Positions 49,101 through 62,548 of a stretch of 64,000 nt of DNA are shown here, piece by piece. A program made the translations under genes and the position numbers. Under the pieces are notes generated by a model. It had not been told where the DNA came from, ran no database searches, and saw only the letters and a program-made list of their open reading frames with translations. The first letter of the stretch is position 1. Each line of letters begins with the position of its first letter. Source of the DNA: Chrysophaeum taylorii (lineage: Eukaryota > Sar > Pelagophyceae > Pelagomonadales > Pelagomonadaceae). The stretch spans positions 1 to 64,000 of the forward strand of contig JAQMWT010000168.1 in NCBI GenBank assembly GCA_029834535.1, written 5' to 3'.

Positions 49101-52100
49101 GGCAGGTAGTGCGGGTTGGCCAGTTTCGTCGTCATGTAGAACCGAAAGTCGTGGTTGTATTCGATCGTCGAGTCTCCGAGCCGAATGCAGTCGCAGCCGC
49201 CTTGTTTAAAGAGCTGCTTGAGCAACAAGGGCTCCAACGTGGCGTCCAACGTCTCGCTGACGTCCTCCAGCAAAAAGGGCTGGCCGAACTGTATCGCGCT
49301 CTCGAGCGTTCTCATGAAGTCGGACGTGGGCTTGTGGATGTGGACGTTCTTGTCGGCTTCCATCTTGCAAATCCAGTTGTTCGCCTGGCCCTGCGGGTCG
49401 ATGCACAACGGCCACCGTCGCGCCGCGAATACCGTGATAGCGTTGTCGACAGACAGCTCGTCGGTCGGGAGACCCGCGATCTGCCAGTCGCGTATTCTGA
49501 CGGGGTCTCCAAGCGTCCGAGAGAGCGACGGCGCCGGACTGCACGGAATCTCGCGCGCGTTGAGCCGCTCGACCCACGTCGCCATTTGCTTGGTACGGTA
49601 CACGCTCGTGAAAGGACCGAGGTAAGCCATAAGGCCCGCGCTCACGAGCACGTCGCCGGTGAGCTTCTCGTAGACGACGCCGAGTTCGTCGACGAAGCCC
49701 GACCACTTGAGTTTTTCGCCGCCGAGCGACTCGATCAACTGCTTGGCGCGATCGAGCTTTTTGCCGCACAGGTCAACTTGGTTGATGAGATCTTCCTTCT
49801 TTCGCTCGGCACCCTTGAGCCTCTCCTGGAGCTGTCCCAAGTCGTCCTGGACCACCTTGAGCGCGGCCTTCTTCTTGTTCAACGCCTCCATCGTAACCGA
49901 GAGAGCTCCCTGCGACTTGGCGAGCTGCTCGCGCTTCGGCGCGACGATCTTGGCGACGCGATCGTAGGTCGACATAGCGTGACACCATTTACACAATCCG
50001 GCCGCCGCCGACGATGCCTTCCGCGCGGCCTCGGGCGTGAACATCGGATCGGTCGCGTATTTGTCGCGGAGCGTCGCCACGATCTTCGGTGAGATGTTGT
50101 CCTTGTCGTAGCCTTTGAGGCGGCTGATGAACTCCTTGTCGGCGAGCATCTTCTGCGACGGACCCCAAAAGTCCATGATTCTCTTCGACGGGTCGTCGGG
50201 GTCGGGAATGCGCTGGGGCTTCTCGCCGAGCATGACGCAGACGGCCTCGCAGACGAGCTTGACCGTCGCCGGTGGTTTGGCGAGCGCCTTGACCTCGTTG
50301 ATATCGTTTGGTTTTATGGTGTTGAGCGCGGCGATGGCGGCCTCGAGCGCCGGCATCGCCTCGTTGAGGTCTGCTTGGACCTCCTCGACCTGCGCTTGGA
50401 CGGCGTCGGCTTCTTTCTGCGCGACGGCGGCCTCGGAGCCGACGATCTCTTCTTGTTCGCGGACGCTTGGCAGCTTGGCCTCGATTTCAGCCATCAGCTT
50501 GTCGGTGTTGTCTTGCGACTGCTTGAGCACGGGCTGGAGATCAGTGAGCTCCTTCTGCATGTTGCCGACGTTCGCCTCGGCGCTCGCCAGCTGCTCGAGT
50601 CCGTTTTGGTAACGTTGGCGCTTCGCCGAGACGCTCGCGCGGCGGTCGGCGAGCGAAAGTTTGAAGGCGACGATGAGCTCGAGGTACGAGGTGGGCGTGA
50701 CATACGTTATGCGGCCTGCTTGCGCTTTGAATTCGAACGCGAGATCTTTGGTATTTTCGTGGAAAACCTGGCACGTCTCCACGATTGCCGGCCGGATTTC
50801 GGCGTCGAGCTTGACGTCGGCGAGGAACTTCTCGGCGACGGCGAGGAGGGCGTCGCTCGGCCACGCGGTAAACCAGTCGATGGCACAACAGTTGACGAGC
50901 GAGGGAAACTTGCGGAGCCGATCTCTGAACGCGTCGCCGATGGGCGAGAACGCGAGAACGACGTGGAGATAGGTCCGAACTCGCTGGACAAAGTAGGCGT
51001 AGAGCTGGAGTGGCGTCATGTCGCCGGCCGCGCGACCGAATTGCTCCTTGGCAAAGGCTCGAACGGCTTCGCAGATAGCCACCTTTTCGTCGTTTGGAAA
51101 GAGATTTGGAATTTCGCCCGAGTTGAGGACGTTGTTGAGGTCCTCGATCATCGACTCGCTGTTGATCTGCGCATCGCTAAACAGGAACGTCACCGGCCGC
51201 TCGCCCGTCCCTGCTTCGCGAAGCACCGACTTCATGTCCTCGCGCCACTCCGTCGTGCCGTAGTTCTTCGATATCTCGATGCGCTTAAGCGCGTAGCCGG
51301 CAATCTCCGTCGCGAGGATCGAGAGGGACTGGCGTCCCGAGCCGCCGACGCCCACCAGCAGCGCATTGCCGCCGGGCATGCGGAGAACGCGAGAGATACG
51401 CGAGATGTGCTCGACGGCGAAGACGAACATGACGAGGTCCATCGGCTTCTTGGACGTGGCGTTGAAGTCGAGGAGATACTGGTCCATCGTCTGCGAGAGC
51501 TGCGAAAAGTCGCGGACCTCGGCGTACGGTCGGTTCTCTTCGCCGGGCGGCGTCGCGTACTCGCCAAAGAAGAGTCGCCGCAGCTCGGCGGCGCCAATAG
51601 TAGTCTCGTCGCTGACGCTCGACGGTCCTCCTCCTCCTCCTCGTCGTAGATGCGCGAACGACCCCGCGAAATCCTCGTGGAAGACGTCTCGGCACATGGT
51701 CTTGGCGTGATCGACGAACCAGGCTCGGTCCTGGTCGTCGATCAGCCTGTCGCTAAATACGCGGAGCGCCTCGTGCGTCCAAAGCCGCATCACGGCGTTT
51801 CGCGTGTCGAACGTTTCGGGCGCGGGCTGCACCATCAGGACGCCCTGCACCACTCGAGCAAAGTCGCGCAAATTGAAGGTGTAGAGACTCTTGCTCGGCG
51901 TCGGCAGCAAGGATTTCGTGACCTGACGATACGTCCGAAGGGTGGCCTCGACGATGGCACCCCCCGAGGACTTTACGTCCTCGCCGAACTCCTGTTTTCC
52001 AAAGGCGTGGTCGACGATCGTGGTGAAGATGCGCGTCAACGTCGCGTCGTCGAACGCGTCAATGCAAACGAGCGAGAAGTGCCGCAAGAAGCGCGGCGTC

Positions 52101-55100
52101 GTTGGGTTCCGACCGCCACCGGGTGGTCCCATTGCGCACGTGACCACCGTATCTTGGATGGTGAGCCACGACTTGTCCTTGAGATCGTAGTAGCCACCGT
52201 TGTCGACCATCTGACGCAGTAGCTCGATTGGGGGCTGCGCGCCGTACGTCTCAACCTCTGGCATATTCATGTCGTCGACATACAGAACCGCCTGCATCCC
52301 GTGCGGCGGACCGTAGACGCCCTTGCGTCGTTTGGACAGGGCACCGTCCAAAATGTTCTGGGTCATGTTTGCCGACGTTTTTGCGGAAAAGCCCAAGCTA
52401 ATCGCCTTGAACTTATCCTGCGAGAGCTCTTCGGCGAGACATTTGGCCGCGCAGACGCTCTTGCCCGTGCCGGTGGGCCCCACGACGAGCGGACCGATAC
52501 CTCGCGGGAGGAGCGTCTGGAGCACGTACGAGATCTGGGCCGTGCAGGCCGTCGGAACCAAGATCTGCGAGATCTCCTTCTCGATAGGAATCTCGAACTG
52601 CGGGAGCGTCTCGATCCAAGACAGCCACTTTCCCTGCGACGGATTGTAGCACCAGTCCTGGACGTCTCCCGACTCGGGGAGCGGGATATCCCACTCGCCA
52701 TCGAAGAGGAGGACGCCATCATCATCGACCGGTTTTTGCCATTTTCGCACGGCCAACGCGTTGACGACGCCCGCGTACTTCTCGTCATCCAGCGCCCCGA
52801 GGTCGGCTATGATCTCCCGGAGGAACACCGAGAATTTCCGTCGACCGTCGCCGCCCGCCGTGACTCCCGCGCTCCATATGAGGCCGAACAGAAACCCTGT
52901 CACGATGTGCTTTCGCCTCTCGGAATCAACTTGCGCGTCTTCGGGCGGTGCCGGCGGCGGCGGCGGCGACGCGCTATCGTCGTCATTCGCTGCGTCCGTC
53001 GTCGTCGTAGTCGTCGACGACGACGACGACTTGCTGTCGCGGCCCGGGATGGACGCGCGCAGGATTTCGGTGAATAGGTTGAGATGCGCGACCAGCAAGT
53101 TGGAATCTACCGTGGGGCTCATCTCTCTCATCTCTCGCCGGAGAAACGCGTAGCAAGGCTCGACGTAAGATGAAAATAGAGCACGCGCGAGCGAACGCTC
53201 GGCCTTGGTGAGCTCGAAGGTCGGGATGACATCACCCTCGACGGGCTCCTCGTTCTGGATATCATCGCGGGACGCTGACCACGTGCGGAGCCACGAGTCA
53301 AGGATTGGCTGCCACCCCAGCTGCTCGGGCTCGAGGTATATCATGCCGCAGCGCGAAACGGTCGCCGGCGACGCGACGAGCAGGTCCATTGGCTCGAATA
53401 TCATGGACATGGTGTCAGACATCGCAATGATTTCGCCACTCATGAGGCAGAGCTTCTTGTTGTCGTCGAGCACCGTATTCATGTTTTCGATCCATATCGC
53501 GTCGACGGGTCCGTCGAGGATAATCCACTTGCGAGCCTGCTCGGTCCCCACCTTGCTGGTCGCGGCGTTGCGGTAGTTGATGGCGAGGCAGCCATCGGTC
53601 CACTCGGTCGACACCGGGTCAAATTGGCCGTAGAGCTGACCTTGGGTCACGCTCTTCGGATTCATAACGAGCGGGAACACGTCTGTCCACTTGGCCTCGT
53701 CGGGGAATCGGGCGTGGAGGAGTCCGAGCGTGTCGGCCAGGACTTTCCAAGCGGATGTTTTTCCCGAAAACGGCATGCCAACGATCATGAATCCATGCCG
53801 GACAACCATCATGTCGTAAATTTGGACCACCTTGTCCCAGAAATACTTCGTCCCCTGGAGGTTTCGTCGCGCGCAGACGTCGTTGAAGGCCTGGAACATG
53901 GCCGACCGGTCTGGTGGTTCGATCTTTGTTCCTGGAAACAAATCCGATGTGATGCCCTCGAACAGAGGCACGTCGGGCGACAAGAACTTGGGGAGGTTCA
54001 CGTCGATGATCGACCGAAGCACCAGGATGTCTTCGGGCAAATGCCCTTCGGCCCGTTTGAGATTCCCCGCTGCGCGCAGCACGGCCATCACGGCACGCAT
54101 ACCGTAGTCATAGTCTGCGAGAGAGAAAGAAAGAAAGAATTACGACAACGACACGTCTCTTGTGGGAGGGAAGAGGAGGAGAAAGACGCACGCGATTGCG
54201 ACGAAAGCTGCTCCGAACAGAGCTTGTACGTCGTCACAATCTTAACGGCGAGCGCTTTCGCGTCCGTGTACCCCATCGAGTAGAGGAGAATCTCGCCGAT
54301 CATCGCGTAGTCGGGGACCATCATCGCGACGGTACGGAAGAGAACCTTGAGGTTGTCGGGAAGTTCGGCACGCCCGGCGTAGCCGGGATTCATCGTGATG
54401 AAGGGGCAGCACGTCATTTTTAGCGGCAGATCGCTGCCCTCGAACATGAAACGTTCAGCGCGGCGCGCCTTGGCTTGTTGGATCGTGAGTACTTGCTGTG
54501 CAATGACCGACAACACCTCGAGTTGGATGCGGTTGAACTCGTCAAAGCTAACAGTCGGGGATGTGCTTAATGCCAAAAAAAGCCGCGTGCTAGGGAAAGC
54601 ACTCACCACGCCCAGGCACCGGAGGCGGCGAGCCCTTTAAAAAATTTTCCCATGGCTTTGTAGTCCAGTGCGTCCGAGCCTACATCACAGAGAGCGAGTC
54701 ATGTAAGAAAAAAATAACGACGCTAAGTTCTTGTTCTTGTCTCTCACAATTGGTGACGACGCATTGAATGGCGATTGCCTTGGCCAAATCCTTGGTAGTC
54801 TGCGGCGCCCTCGATTACAACAACTGCAAGCATCTCGCCGGAAGAAAAAAAACAATTCTATCACCTCGGTCTTGCCGGTGCCTGCCGGGCCCTCTGGGGC
54901 ACCGCCGAGGTTCAAGTGGATTGCGCCAATGAGCGTACGGTAGCACCTGCGCACTTTTGTCAGAAGAAGAAGAAGAAGAAGAAGAAGAAGATCATCATCT
55001 GAGACGGAGAATACTGTTGTTATTACTACGAACCTGTCAGTAAGCGGCGTGATGACAAGTCGTCCGCAGTTCCCAATGTACTCGTAGGCGTACAGGATAC

Positions 55101-58100
55101 TCGCGTTAATCATCCTGCAATCAATTGTGCCGGGCTCGCCCGAGAAGGAAGACGGTCTCTCGCCGTCAGTAGGATATCTGACGTAGTAGCGCAGGTGCGC
55201 GAGCCAATCGAAGTCGGTCGGCGATTTGAGGTTGGCCCTAGACAACTCGAGAGTGACGTCTCGGTTGTGTACGTCCATCACGACGAGCGAACCGAGCGTC
55301 TTGCGCAGCGCTTTTGGAATGTCTCCGCGCACAGATCTGACGACGTCGAGGAGGTCGTCGCACCGCGTCTTGTATAATTTTTCGAGCGCGTCGCCGCCGC
55401 CGCCGGCCTCGATGGCCGCCTCGACCGCCGCGACCCACGTAATCTGATTCACGGTCAAAATCGTCTGCCCCTGCCACGCTTCGAGCCATTTGCCTCGATC
55501 ATCGGCCTTGTCTCCGTGAAAGTCGACGAGAGACTCGTCAATAGCGCGCGCGAGCGACTTCTTCATGATGGCCTCGACCTCGACCAACCAGCGTTCGACG
55601 TTCCCAGCGCTGTCGCGAGGATTGATCGTCTTGTGATCGCACGCATCGTAGGCAAACTCGAGCCTCTCGCTCTTGCCCACGGGCCCGTCAAAGGCGGCGA
55701 GAATGTCGAGGGCGTCGGTGAATTCGAGGCTGCAAATTCCATCGAAGCCTACGGTAGACGACGACGACGACGACGGATCGAAGGCTATTATTGTAAAGAG
55801 AAAGAAGGAAAACAACAACAACGACGACGCACATTTCTTCAAGTGCGGCTGCACGCGCAGCGGGTCCTTCGTTTCGGCGAGGATCGAGAGGAGCTCGTCG
55901 TTGGACAAGAAAAAGAACCGCGGGAAGGCCAGCCGCTTTGTCTCGAGATATTCGTTGAGTCCCTTGTTGATGCTCTCGAGTTTTTCGTTTGCGTCCTTGA
56001 GACTTTGGACGAGGCCTTCGCGGCGAGCCACGGAAAGGACGCTCGGGTCTTCGAGGGTCTTTTCCATCGAGTCCTTCCAGACTTGGTTGACGACCTTGAA
56101 GAGGCGCGACTCGACCGGCAGCTGTCTCGTGATGTCTTCGGAAGAGAAGATGGGCTCCAGATACAACCACGCCGCCTGAACTACGAGCCAGTTGTCGATT
56201 ATCTCCTGGAGCGTCGCGAGCATCTTCTCCCAATCGTCGACGCGGGCGAGATACGGCTTGACGTATCGCGAGCCACGCATCGCCTGGGTCTTTACGATCT
56301 GGTCGTCGAGCTCTTGCTGGAGCTCGTCGATTCCCGCGAGGATCCTGCCCGTGCGCCATTCCTTCGTGACGAACTGGATGTTTTTCCAGTTTTCGGCCAT
56401 CGTGTTGAGGGACTTGTTGAGGGCAGCCTCCTTTGCGGCGGAAATGCACGTGTCCTCGATGAGGTGGACGTATTGGTTGAGACCTAAGGAGGAGTAGGGG
56501 AGCCCCGTAAAACAAAAAGAATTTGTGCCGACGCACCGACGTCCAGGAGCGCGAGGAGATTGGTCTGTGGCGTGACGTCGAAGTCGAGTCTCGTCAAGCG
56601 CCTGATTTCGTCCCAATGTCGTTGCTGCATTCCGGGCTCGCACACGAGCTTCAAGAGAGGAATTTCGTCGTGCTCGAAGGCCGCTGCCTCCTGGAGTAAA
56701 AGCTTGCACGCGCGTCTCGCGGGGGCCCTCGACTCGCCCTTCTTCTCGAGCTGCTTGACGATGCGTCCGAGGGTCGTCGCGTACTCGCTCGCGCGGCGCG
56801 CGGCATCTTCGGCGTCGATCTCGAGCAACGGAAGCTCGTGCCAGGCGTGGCTGCGCTCGACCCATTCGCGCGCAATCGTCCACAACTTTTCGAGCGGCGC
56901 GAGCTCCTTGGCGACGACCTGAAGCCGCGCCTCGTGGTCGGTCGACTGGAGGTCGAGGAGCTCTTCCTGTGATGCGACGATCTCCGCCTCCCTTTGGGCT
57001 GCCTCGAGGCCCTCGCGCAGTGCCTGGACGCGACGCGTCACCATCTGAACTTCGCTCGGCGCGAGAGACGAAGTCTCGGCGAGTTTGTCGACTTTCTTTT
57101 CGAGTCCGGCAACTTCGCGCGCGAGGGACTCGCGCTGGCCTTCGACAACCATCCGGAGGTGCTTCTTGCGCGTGTCCTGGAGCTCGTCCGAGCGCTGGAG
57201 GTAGGTCTCCATGGTCCGCGGCCAGGCGTGGGTCGCGCACGCCGCCGCAACGTCCTCCTTGGAGCTGCGGTGGTTTTGGCGCAGCAAGAATTTCGCGCGC
57301 GCCACAATCTCCTCGCCGTACTCCCTCGCGAGTCCCTCGAGCTTTTTGACCGCCTCGTCCGAGTAGTCCTTGAGCGCCTTGAGCTCGGCGCTCGTCGTGG
57401 GCTCGTCGACCAACGCGTCGGCGACCTCCTGGTACGCGTCGCAGACGTTCCGGATGTGGTCCCGGTTGTCGGCCGCGACGGCGTCGGTCACCATCTGGTG
57501 GAGCGTGTCGACGCGGCCCGCGAGCTGGTCCTTGACCTTGGAGGTGACGACCTGGAACATAGAAAAATTGCAAAGGTCGGGCGTCGTCTCGCGAATCGCT
57601 TGCTTGAGGGCACGCAGCTCGGTGCACCGCATGCCGAGCGTCTCGAGGGCGCTCTCGGTCGCCTCGCCGATTGTCTGCGCGTCTTCTTGGAGGGCCGCGC
57701 GAATCGCGAACCGCCGGCCCGCCGCCACCCCGCGCTGGACCGATTCGGCGAGCTCTCTCGTCACGATAGGCGCGAACTTATCGAAGAGCTTGACGAGACG
57801 CGCGGGCGCTTCAAACCGCCGCGCGAGAGCCGCCGTCACGCGGGCCTTGGTCTCGCGCACGCACGCGTCGGAGAGCGCGACGGTCGCCGGCCCCAAAAAC
57901 TGCCCGTCTTCGGCCGCCGCCTCCGCGACGGCGGGATTGCAACGATCGAGGTCCCCCTCGTTCTGTTTGTCAATTTCCTCGCCGTCGTCGTCGTCGTCGT
58001 CGTCGTCGTCGCGTTCGTCGTCGTCGAGGCCGAGAATGGGGAGGCGCTTGTTGCTTGCGTGCGGGTCGCGCTGCTGCCGCTGCTGCTGCTGCTTGTCGGG

Positions 58101-60182
58101 CTCCTTCTCCTCGCGCATTAAAACCTCCGCGCGCGGGAACCGCTGCACGGCGGCGACCATCGCGTCGACGCACTTGCAGCACGCGGTCTGGAGCTGGTCG
58201 AGCGACGGCTCGAGCGAGACGACGCCCTTGTTTACGATATCGTCGCCCTCGTTGAGCCGTAGTACGAGCTCGAAGGCTGCCTCGCCGGTCGCCCTCGGAC
58301 CGGGGGTGTCGAAGCGCTCAAAGTACGCGACAACGTGTGCGAGCGACGCCTCGCACAAAGTCCGGAGCTGTCGAGACATGAGCATTGACGCGCAGTTGAG
58401 AATGGCGGCAATGCGCGCCTTGGTACTGCGCCTCGACGTCGCCGCGGCTTGGGCGACGAGCCGCCTCGTTGATGCTTCGTGTGCATGATCTTGCTGCTGC
58501 TGTTGCTTTTCGTGGTGGCGGTGGTAGTGGCTTCGTTTCGCGGCCGTTCCGTAGGCTCGCGCGAACCACGAGTCGAAGTCGTCGGCGTCCGGCGGCTTGT
58601 CGTCGTTCTCCCGTTCCTCCTCCTCGTGCTCCTCCTCCTCCTCCTCCTCCTCCTCCTCCTCCTCCTCCACGTTGTCGACGACCCCTCCAGAAATGTGGGC
58701 CTTGGCGGCGGTCGCGACATCGCGCGTGACCACCACGTTGAGGTCGGCGCCCGAAGCAAAGGCGACGTTTGAGTCATCGTAGACTGCGAGATTCGGAGGT
58801 TTCGCGATCTCGGCGGAGAGCAAGGCCGCCGTCTCGGTCAGCCAGTCGTCGCGGAGCTTGTCCCTGGCAGCGGCGGCGTGGCGCTCGACGTGCGCGCAAA
58901 AATTTTCCAACGACAACGGGAGCCTTCCACGGAATCCCGGCAAGTGAACGTCGGCGAGCTCGATCGTCTGGCGACCCCAGCACCTCTCCAACTCCAACAT
59001 GACCGGCTCGACGGTCCGGAGGGAGGTGGCGACGACGTGAAACGCGACGTGCACTCGTCGACGCGGCACGCCGGTCTTCCTGAGGACCGTCCACTCGTAC
59101 GTCTTGTGGGAGCCGCAAGTCCACGACGCGGGCGCGGCGGCGGCGAGGCGGTCGAGGTCGATGTCGAGGGCCTTGGCCGTCTTTGGGTCGCGGAGCTCGT
59201 AGTCGACCATCGCCCGCGCGATGCCGCGAGCAAAGCCCCTCCGCACCTCGTCCAGCGCGTCCTCGGCCGCCCGTTCGGCGCGCAGGACGGCCTCGTAGGC
59301 CCACGGCTCCTGTCCCGAAAGCGACGCGACGAGGTCGGCGTCAACGTCGAGGGCGTCGTCGTCCTCTCCGCCGCCGCCGCCGCCGGCGTTCATCAAGCGC
59401 GAGACCTCCTCGCGGGCCTCGACGACCTTCGAGCGGTGTTGGAGAAGGGCCTGCGACGGCGCGACGCGCGCGGCGATCCCGCCGAGCCAGGCGTCGGGCA
59501 GCGAGAGGAGCGGACGTCTTTTCCCCGCGCCGGCGGCGTGGGAGACGCCGCGCGCCACGACGCTCTCGACCCGCAGCCAGTAGTTATCGACGGCCCGCCG
59601 GCACGACTCGGCGTCGTGCGCTTCGCCGTCCTCGGTCTCCTCCTCGAACACTCCGCTTGGATTCCAGGCGTCGGGATCGAACGGCGTCGCGCGCGTCCGG
59701 CGGCGCGTCGGTGCCACCAGCGGGAGCGAGCCCCGAGGAGGCGGCGGATCCGGGTCCGGCTCGCGGAGCTGAAGGACCTTCTTGACGGGCGAGCGGTCGT
59801 ACGCCACGGGTGCGACACGCGCGACCCGCGTCAAGGCTTCGTCGCGACGCTTCTTTTTTATAGAATTCCGCGCCCACAGCGGATGGAGCTGCGACGGAAG
59901 TCCCGCCAGAGCGGCGCCTTCGCGGTCGTGCTGCGGTGCCACCCTCGCGTCGATCCTCCTCGCGTCCCGCATCGTCAGCCTCCGCGCGGAGGGCGTGTAC
60001 ATGCGCCCGATCTTGTCGGTTGGCGCCGCGTACGATGGGGACTCCTCCGCCAGCTTCCGCAGGCTCTGCGATCTCTGGAAGGCGCTCTCCTCCATCTTGC
60101 GCGACTCCAACAACTCGGCGGCCGACCGCACGTGGCTCATCCCGTGGCGAGAAAAACAAGCAGCAGAAGAAGACGGGTCCAT
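46145..60182 (-). CDS. axonemal dynein heavy chain (inner-arm type)
   Basis: The start is the ATG at 60182. I infer eight introns: 56484-56536, 55749-55832, 54947-55033, 54800-54864, 54680-54747, 54548-54606, 54115-54191 and an in-frame one at 47810-47869. All have GT...AG ends and restore family motifs. The exons sum to 13,485 nt, an exact multiple of three, for 4,494 residues. The motor includes AAA1 [17 protein letters not shown] and ACFDEFNRI, AAA2 [14 protein letters not shown]3 [12 protein letters not shown]4 GVGGSGRQS, a coiled-coil stalk, and [15 protein letters not shown] near the C-terminal AAA6/C-domain region. The C-domain [15 protein letters not shown] and PKILF are typical of single-headed inner-arm chains. 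It moves doublet microtubules, so a flagellum exists at some stage. Confidence 0.9.
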
Positions 60183-60321
60183 CGTTAATAACGCCCGAAG
60201 AAGAAGATACAGGTAGGAAGGAGGGTTTAGGAGAAAAGTTTTTTAAAGGGTTAGCGTCTTTAATAACAACGTTCTTGGGAGTGATTGATCGATCGCCTTT
60301 TTTCGTCGATCGTCACGCACG

Positions 60322-60828
60322 ATGCCGGCCGCAGGCAACCAGTACCGCGAGGCAGAGCAGAATGAGAAGGCGTACCAAAAGCAGGATGCCGTATTCATCG
60401 GGCGCAAGCGGACGCTCGCGAAGCGGAGCAAGAAGGGGATGCGGTACGTGCGCAGCGTGGGGCTCGGCTTTAAGACTCCGAAGACGGCCATCGAGGGCAC
60501 GTACGTCGACAAGAAGTGCCCCTTCACCGGCAACGTGTCGATCCGCGGCCGCATCCTCAAGGGCATGGTCATCTCGACTAAGATGAAGCGCACGATTGTC
60601 ATCCGACGCGATTACCTCAACTGGTGCGGAAAGTACCGTCGGTTCGAGAAGCGGCACAAGAACATGAGCGTGCATTGCTCGCCCTGCTTCGAAAACGTCA
60701 AGGAGGGTGACATTGTCACCGTCGGACAGTGCCGCCCCCTCACCAAGACCGTCCGCTTCAACGTCCTCTCCCACGAGCCCGCTGTCAATCAGTCCCTCAA
60801 CGTCAAGAAAGTCTTCCGCGTCTTCTGA
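60322..60828 (+). CDS. RPS11: 40S ribosomal protein S11 (uS17)
   Basis: 168 residues from the ATG at 60322. The core [19 protein letters not shown] and the [13 protein letters not shown] and [19 protein letters not shown] segments are near-universal in eukaryotic uS17. [20 protein letters not shown] completes the OB fold. It binds 18S rRNA in the small subunit. Length is slightly above the usual 155-160 through the N-terminus. It is divergent from the dynein gene with 139 bp between starts, and no intron is needed. Confidence 0.97.
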   Translation: MPAAGNQYREAEQNEKAYQKQDAVFIGRKRTLAKRSKKGMRYVRSVGLGFKTPKTAIEGTYVDKKCPFTGNVSIRGRILKGMVISTKMKRTIVIRRDYLNWCGKYRRFEKRHKNMSVHCSPCFENVKEGDIVTVGQCRPLTKTVRFNVLSHEPAVNQSLNVKKVFRVF

Positions 60829-61110
60829 GCGAACGCACGTACGAACGAACGTATCAAGTCCTTCCCCCTCGTCGTAACTAGCCAGACGCATCGCCTCGAG
60901 CGAAGACCACATACGTATCTCGCCCATGAGGCATGCTCGAGGAGGGGTGGTGGTTTTTGGTTTTGAGGGGTCGTACGTATTACTACTACTACTACTACTA
61001 CTACGGAGAATGGGGAGCGAGACTCCCGCAGGAGGAACGCGCCCAATCCCTACCTCGAAGCTCGTGCTATTGAAGAAAAACAAACTCTCGGGAGTTCTAC
61101 TGCTAAAAAC

Positions 61111-62427
61111 TCACAGGAGCTCGATATTATCGTCTTGGAGCGAGTTGTTGAGGTCGGGCTGCCATTCGTCGTCCCCGGCTCGCATGTACTTAGTATCGCG
61201 ATGGGCGGACGGTGGTCGTCGAGTGACCCCAGGGATGGCCGGTATTCTCGGGTTGGCCGCCTGGCCACCGCAGGCGTCAGACTCGGACCGCGAGCAGCAC
61301 CCCATCCACAGGGCGACGAGCACGAACACGATACCCATGATGCCAAACACGCTCTTAGCGTACGCGAAAGACTGATCCTTCTGGGAGCTCTTGCCTCCAC
61401 CTCCGAACGGCGCGGACGGCGTGATCGTCAGCATAACAGTGGGCGCGTCTTCTTTTGCGGTGGACGGCGCCGGCCCGCGGATGGGCGCCGCAGTCGGCAC
61501 GCTCGCCGGAGTCGGCACGTTGATGATGGGTGGTACTGCAGTCGGCACGCTCGCTGGTACGCTCGCAGGTTGGTTCGTTGGATCCACTGCTGGCACGCTG
61601 ACGACGACGGGTGCCGCAGTCGGCACGCTCGCCGGATTCTCCACTGTCGGCGCGTAGTAGACAGGTGTCGCAGTCGAGGGCACGCTCGTCGGTTGGTTCG
61701 TTGGATCCACTGTTGGCACGTCGACGACGACGGGTGCAGAAGTCGGCACGCTCGCCGCATTCTCCACAGTCGGCGCGTAGTAGACAGGTGCCGCAGTCGA
61801 GGGCACGCTCGCTGGTTGGTTCGTTGGATCCACAGCTGGCGCGTCGACGACGACGGGTGCCGCAGTCGAGGGCACGCTCGCCGGATTCTCAACCGTCGGC
61901 GCGTAGTAGACAGGTGCCGCAGTCGAGGGCACGCTCGCAGGTTGGTTCGTTGGATCCACTGCTGGCGCGTCGACGACGACGGGTGCCGCAGTCGGCATGC
62001 TCGTCGGATTCTCCACTGTCGGCGCGTAGTAGACAGGTGCCGCAGTCGAGGGCACTATCGCCGGTTCGCTCGTCGGATCCACCGCTGGCGCGTCGACGAC
62101 GATAGGTGCCGCAGTCGGAAGAATACTCGTGATGCCAACCTCTGTCGGCCCGTAGACGGGTGCCGCAGTCGGGACGCTCGCCGGTTCGTTCGTCGAAGAT
62201 GATCCCAAGAACGTCGTGGGCGATCCGGACGGCTCCGCAGTGGTTGGCGAAAGGGTCGTCGCCGATGATGGCGCCGGTGTCGTCGGTGCCGTCGGAGACA
62301 TCGTCGGACGTTCGGTTGGGGTTGATGAGGGTGCAGTGATCGCAGTTGGTGTCGGAGTCGAGGCGGGCGCGGGCGTCGCGTCGTCAGCCGTGGCCAGGAC
62401 GGCGACGAAGAAGAAGAGCCTTCGCAT
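61111..62427 (-). CDS. Pro/Thr-rich repeat surface protein with one transmembrane helix
   Basis: The start is the ATG at 62427 (MRRLFFFVAVLATADD), which provides a signal peptide; the longer open frame upstream lacks support. About 438 residues. The ectodomain is mucin-like, with about 40-residue repeats of the type VDAPAVDPTNQPASVPS...VYYAPTVEN. A membrane helix (VFGIMGIVFVLVALWMGCC) precedes a short tail ending DDNIELL. Function is unknown; cell-wall or coat protein is an inference. It is divergent from calreticulin with 121 bp between starts. Confidence 0.75.
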   Translation of the reverse strand: MRRLFFFVAVLATADDATPAPASTPTPTAITAPSSTPTERPTMSPTAPTTPAPSSATTLSPTTAEPSGSPTTFLGSSSTNEPASVPTAAPVYGPTEVGITSILPTAAPIVVDAPAVDPTSEPAIVPSTAAPVYYAPTVENPTSMPTAAPVVVDAPAVDPTNQPASVPSTAAPVYYAPTVENPASVPSTAAPVVVDAPAVDPTNQPASVPSTAAPVYYAPTVENAASVPTSAPVVVDVPTVDPTNQPTSVPSTATPVYYAPTVENPASVPTAAPVVVSVPAVDPTNQPASVPASVPTAVPPIINVPTPASVPTAAPIRGPAPSTAKEDAPTVMLTITPSAPFGGGGKSSQKDQSFAYAKSVFGIMGIVFVLVALWMGCCSRSESDACGGQAANPRIPAIPGVTRRPPSAHRDTKYMRAGDDEWQPDLNNSLQDDNIELL

Positions 62428-62548
62428 ACTATTATAGTGACTAATACTTCTTAACGGAATCGTAATTACTGTTCCCCCCTGATCATCGCTGCCCGTCGTC
62501 CGACGTCCTCCACGTGTTCTTTCGAGAGGCTTCGCGGCGAAGGTGAAA

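Noticed and set aside
62543-62548. GTG start for calreticulin (and TTG/GTG starts for GNAT, kinase, PQ-loop and copia gag frames)
   Set aside because: A eukaryotic gene should use ATG; an in-frame ATG lies a short distance downstream in each case and gives a better signal peptide or N-terminus.
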